The notes under the pieces were generated by a model. The model saw only the letters and a program-made list of their open reading frames with translations, searched no databases and had not been told where the DNA came from. Of a stretch of DNA of 64,000 nt, positions 59,780-64,000 are shown in pieces; within the stretch, counting starts at the first letter, position 1; the number at the start of each line of letters is the position of its first letter. The stretch is from Embiotoca jacksoni. Taxonomy: Eukaryota; Chordata; Actinopteri; Embiotocidae. The stretch lies in assembly GCA_022577435.1 (NCBI GenBank), contig JAKOON010000018.1:11234096-11298095 (forward strand). Direction: 5' to 3'. The translations under genes and the position numbers were made by a program.

Positions 59780-60300
59780 CAGCAGAAAATCAGACGTGAT
59801 TGCAACAAACACAATTCTATTATTTCTCATTCTCATTGCAAATGACAATAATGGAATTTGGAATGTATTATCAAGCTCGGTTTTAAGCGTAATTACGCTA
59901 CAAAGGAGTCTGGCTACAGCTCTGAGGTGCTTCATTGGACATCAGTGTTTGCCAATAACATTGCCTTTTGAGAGACACCTTTGCACTGTTGATAAGACCT
60001 TCTAAACACCATGGCAGTTATCAATAGCCCTTGTGAAAGAGTCTAGTCCTGACAGAGCCCTTCTGTTCTGAAAGGCCTCCCTCTGCACAGATACCGAGGA
60101 AGCAGAGCAGCGCCAGAGCAGCTGGGAGCGCTGAGGAGAATCATAGCTTGTGGGGAAGCTGGCAGGAAAAGATGGAGAAGACATAGTGGGTAATTGGAGC
60201 GCAGCGATATCCGCCATCTTGGCTCGTTACCTAAATAACAGCTTTGATTGAGGTGAATAGGCCCATAAAGGGTTGTGGTGGAGCTGATAAGCTTCAGTGT
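59780..60300. promoter_or_regulatory. candidate regulatory block with dense motif content
   Basis: Contains an octamer-like ATTGCAAAT followed by a SOX-like GACAATAATGG (59835–59854), a perfect 14-bp palindrome AGCGTAATTACGCT with a homeodomain TAATTA core (59886–59899), a YY1-like CCGCCATCTTGG (60211–60222) and a TCF/LEF-like CTTTGATTG (60242–60250). No repeat or coding segment explains the block. Enhancer function is inference from motif matches only; motifs this short occur by chance. Confidence 0.3.
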
Positions 60301-61984
60301 GGCTTGGCTGGTGTTGCAAGGCTTTTGGCATCCACAAGGCCTCTTGGCTTCCTGCAGCCGAGACCTGGATCGGCAGGACGGAGCACCTGGGATTCCAGAT
60401 GTCTTGGGGAGGAATCTATGGTGGCATCTCTCAACTGGCATTCGTGACTACAGTGACATTCATCCTTCAGTCTGGCTCGACGGAACCGGCAGCGGCGTGC
60501 CAGCTTCCTATCTACCCACACATATCTGTCTGAGCGAGCGCTGCTGGAAGATGGGCCTCCTCTGTCTGAAGTGAAGCAAAAGCAGAGAGCAGGAAATACA
60601 GAAAACTGGACTGCTGTGCTATCTGGAAACGAAAATTACACAGATGCTAATGTAATGAGTAAAGAATACAGAGTATTAGTGGCAAAAACAAATTTCCTCG
60701 AAGATGTCACTGAAATGAAAAAAATATTTCTCTTTAAGCATGGCGGCAAGGGTGTTATGGAGCTTAGAGCTGCTTTGAAAAATCTCTCTCATCTGTTTTC
60801 TTTGAATACGTAGTAATGTTAATCCGGACTGAAGCTGCATTAGAGAGTGTTTGCTTCAAAACATACAAGCACAGAGACAAATTTGACTTAAGGGGGATGC
60901 TCTAATACACTGGGGGATAGTTAAAACATCTTCTTTCTGAGTCGGACTATTTGCAGCCTCAAAGTAACAACAAATAAGTCGTGAATCCACAGGGCTTCAC
61001 CTTAGCTTCCGGTGGAGAAAGATACAGAGTGAGTGTGAGGTAATGTAGACTTCAGTGGTGTTATGCTGTAAAACGTATACTGCACTAACTGTAACCCCCT
61101 CCACCCCACTCAAGGATTCCACTGCATGACAGGCGTCAGTAATCACTGTTATTTTCCCCACTGCAAAAAACGCAACATTTCATGGCAGCTCATAAATTGT
61201 TCAGTAGTCTTCAGTCTTCCCTGGGGTTGTTTAGTCAACATCTACTTCCATCACTTCGCTGAGCCCATAGAAACATAAAGCATCAGCATACATTAATCAC
61301 TGGGTTTTTCTCCCTGAAAGCACTTTTCAGACTATACTGCTGGGGTCTCGTCCCAGACTTCGCTCTAACTTCTGATTTTCTCCACAGAACCAGATGAATT
61401 CACAGTTTTGCCTGGACTAACTACCGATGCTGAGGAACAGCTGCAGCTGCAGCAGCCACGTGTTGTCTGGGGACTTCATTTTGGTGCATTTGTATACTTA
61501 GTCCTGCTGGTATTTCAGTGCTATCTGGGTGGCGGATCTGCTCAGGGAGGTGCTGAAAGGCCGGTCTAAAGCACAGTGATCCATGGGAATGAGAGAAAAT
61601 GGGGTCTCGAGAGGAAAAAGAGGTGTTTAATGGGATGTTCACGCTCTGTTACCTGCCTGACAGGAACAATCTCACTCACTCACTCACCTTGTTTGCCACT
61701 CAGAGGCCTCTAAATACATGCTGCTAATTAACAGAGCTCCTAAATACTTCATGAGCAAAACGGCTTTAAACACAGAGAAGCTGTGTTCCATATTTTAATC
61801 ACATCATAAGGATATAAATTAAATAAATGTTATAAAATTGGTATCTCAGGTCATATTCAAATAATAATGTTGACTTTTTAACTCTTTCAAGTAAAGCACT
61901 TGAAAAAACACAGGATATTAATATAGATATTACTGTATTGTCAGTTAAATTGTTTTTTGTAAAATGCTCACATGTTTTGGAAAC
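60301..61984. other. intergenic DNA, no gene seen
   Basis: Several overlapping 65–130-codon frames on both strands around 60.0–60.6 kb shadow each other and match no family. Rest unremarkable. Confidence 0.6.
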
Positions 61985-62205
61985 CTGATGGTGTCTCTAG
62001 ATAAAAAGTCAGGGGATCACCAAAGTTCTTAAAGTTATCGTGGGGGGGGATACACACAAATGTGCCAAATTTCCTCACAATATCCACCTAATAGTTGTTG
62101 AGATGTTTAAGAAAAGAAAAAAAGAAATGATTATTCTCATGGTGACAGAGTAGGAGTTGGGTAATCACCAAAGTCATTAGGGCTCAGTCGTTGGTGGAGT
62201 ACTTC
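61985..62205. repeat. dispersed teleost repeat remnant (AAAAGTCAGGGGATCACCAAAG type)
   Basis: GATGGTGTCTCTAGATAAAA, AGTCAGGGGATCACCAAAGT, GTGCCAAATTTCCTCACAAT, CCACCTAATAGTTGTTGAGA and ATCACCAAAGTCATTAGG follow the order of a familiar percomorph repeat ('GATGGTGGCGCTAGA.GAAAAGTCAGGGGATCACCAAAGTCA … TGTACCAAATTTCATGGCAATCC … AATAGTTGTTGAGA'). Confidence 0.65.
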
Positions 62206-63449
62206 TGTCAGGACCAAGAGACTGACACTCCAACTCCCATAAAGTCTTTCACACCCAAAATGCAGATTGTGGTCCATCTCATCCTGCGAGTCACATTGCG
62301 TGACACTTTGACTCCTTTATACAGATGCAAGCACTTCTGTTGCAAAAGCCCTGCTCGCATGACCTTTAGCTGTGACCTTTAGCAGTCCCCAAATGCCACT
62401 TTTGGAAAGTAATTTATCGTCCTCGGCCCTGCTGTCAAAGTGGAATGTCACAAGTGTCTGACTGACTAGGGGCTGCATAGCTCATGTTGCTGGCACATTC
62501 ATGGGATGATGAAAGCGCTGAGGAACACTTCAGTGCTACTCTACTGGCTGCAGATGTGTGTGTGCAGGAAATATATGTACATTATGTGTGCATCCTGTAA
62601 TGATTCATCAATCAAGGTTTGGTGAGATCATTGTGGAGCAAATGTCTGCTTCACGCAACATGCACGTGGTTAGAAAATGCTTTCCGAGGGAAAAATATGT
62701 TCCCAACCTTTAACACACACACACACACTTACATGACATCCACTGTCCTCTGGCCCCGACTGTACACACTCATCTGTGTGTCTGTCGCTGCATTGCTTCA
62801 TTCTCAGGTAGTGAGAATGAAGTCAAGGTAAAGGGAGATTAATTCTCCGAAGTCAGACCCTCAACCAACCAAACAGCGGGGTGATTAATAACACCTCCTC
62901 CATTACCCTCTGCACACAGATGGGACGTCAGGTTGAAGGTTGATGGAGAACAGCACGGTGTGTGGTGTTACACACCATCATACAGATTAAAGTTTGGACT
63001 TGAGACAGCGCCCCCTCCACCTTTACCCCGCTGCCTCTCGCGATTTGTATCCTTCAGGTATCCTTCCACTGCTGCCAATGCCATTTGTCACTGCAGGGCT
63101 CTGCTGAAGACTCCTTTAAAGAACAGGTGGAGAGAGTCTTTTCCTCTGGTTTTGGGGTGATTTATGAAGTGCTCGTGTGTGCTTCTGGTGCTGGGGCTTT
63201 ACAGTGTTTTGTTTGAGGAATATCAACGTCTCAGAAGTTGTCAGAGCAAAACCACACTGGACAGAAGTGTCTCGCACTTGAAAGGGAGCGCTTTACATCA
63301 CTGTCTGTTTTCACTTACATTGAAGTCATCTTTAGGTCATTCATCAGAACCGGTGAAAAAAACTGAACATTTATGGCATCAAAGTCTTTAAAGCTTTAGA
63401 AGGCAGAGCGTAGAAAATTGAATCGGCATAACTCAAAGTCTGACAGGTA
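62206..63449. other. intergenic DNA, no gene seen
   Basis: No exons or named repeats; a short CA tract lies at 62712–62728. Confidence 0.6.
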
Positions 63450-64000
63450 TTTTGTGTACGAAGCAGTTTTAATTTATGCACAGTAACACAAGCAAACATG
63501 TAAAAAGAGTTAGTTGCAACTGAACCATTGAATAACCTAATATTTGGTTATACACTCTGAACAGAAATATCTGAAGTTGATGAATGACTTTCATCTTACA
63601 GTATACAGGTAGCACTCCAGTCGGGGTTCAGGAGAATAGTCTCTGCTACGCTCCATCTGTACATTAAATGCTGTTAACATCCTGCTCTCACAAATACATA
63701 TTTAACTGAAAAGCCAAAGGAAAACTGAATACTATCAAAATTCGAAAAACATTATCTTATTTTTTTTATTTTTTTTTTACAAAAAATATATAAAAAGTAC
63801 GATGACAGACTAAACTTGATGCAGGTTGATATGAATACTCTCAATTACTCGCCAGAATGCACATAAACCTTTTTTTTTCTTCCCCCAAACGAAAATGCTC
63901 TTTAAACACTTGAGACATTGAAGAAATGTATTTAGAAAATCTACAGACATAAGCTTTAAACCTAATTCCTGTACAAAAAACATATGTACTTTTTAAAAGA
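63450..64000 (-). other. AT-rich end of window, possible 3' UTR of a convergent gene
   Basis: On the minus strand there are poly(A)-signal-like hexamers (ATTAAA at about 63469–63474, AATAAA-like within 63758–63778) in AT-rich, repeat-free sequence. In mammals the next gene beyond MTRR is SEMA5A in tail-to-tail orientation, so this could be its 3' UTR. There is no coding evidence in the window. Confidence 0.15.

Noticed and set aside
60043..60441. 132-codon minus-strand frame with several overlapping plus-strand frames
   Set aside because: Mutual shadows in a locally GC-richer patch; none has a conserved motif.

Overview
This window is vertebrate nuclear DNA, almost certainly from a ray-finned (percomorph-type) fish. 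The evidence is a split gene with GT–AG introns, long (CA)n/(TG)n tracts, and degenerate copies of interspersed repeats I recognise from teleost genomes (a Tc1-like transposase relic, an L2-like LINE 3' end, a solo LTR, short non-autonomous elements). There are no prokaryotic features. Repeat-family assignments rest on remembered sequence patterns, not on a search.

The one intact gene is on the plus strand: methionine synthase reductase (mtrr). Its start codon is at 1271 and its stop codon ends at 25436. I could join 14 coding exons with consistent splice phases into a 740-codon product. The FMN (flavodoxin) domain and the Ser/Ala-rich linker are packed into the first 2.5 kb with introns of 76–540 nt. 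The FAD/NADPH half is spread over the next 22 kb with introns of 0.6–5 kb. One intron (3460–3665) requires a GC–AG splice pair, and a 43-nt exon (10830–10872) carries the FAD-binding RPYS motif. The CpG-dense first ~145 bases and a possible 5' exon ending at 406 suggest the promoter lies at or just left of the window edge.

The mtrr introns hold microsatellites, two degenerate tandem or palindromic repeat fields (9.26–9.56 kb and 12.57–13.0 kb), two dispersed teleost repeats, and an antisense, dead Tc1-like transposase fragment in the last intron.

From about 25.5 kb to the end (38.5 kb) I find no intact gene. This flank contains a hairpin element with a piggyBac-like TTAA context, two copies of one dispersed repeat 2.2 kb apart, a minus-strand LTR-like block (37.7–38.1 kb), a solo LTR (49.67–49.91 kb), a decayed TTTCTAGTTCCC minisatellite (43.9–44.4 kb), a LINE 3' fragment (59.4–59.76 kb) and several short-element remnants. 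It also holds a broken multi-exon coiled-coil gene resembling the N-terminal half of the teleost C1q-like family (56.95–58.59 kb), which is the most gene-like unexplained object here. A block near 59.8–60.3 kb has a dense group of transcription-factor-like motifs and may be an enhancer. In mammals MTRR is followed by a gene desert and then a convergent SEMA5A. The empty flank fits that order, but no semaphorin exon is visible.

I found no previously undescribed multi-gene system.
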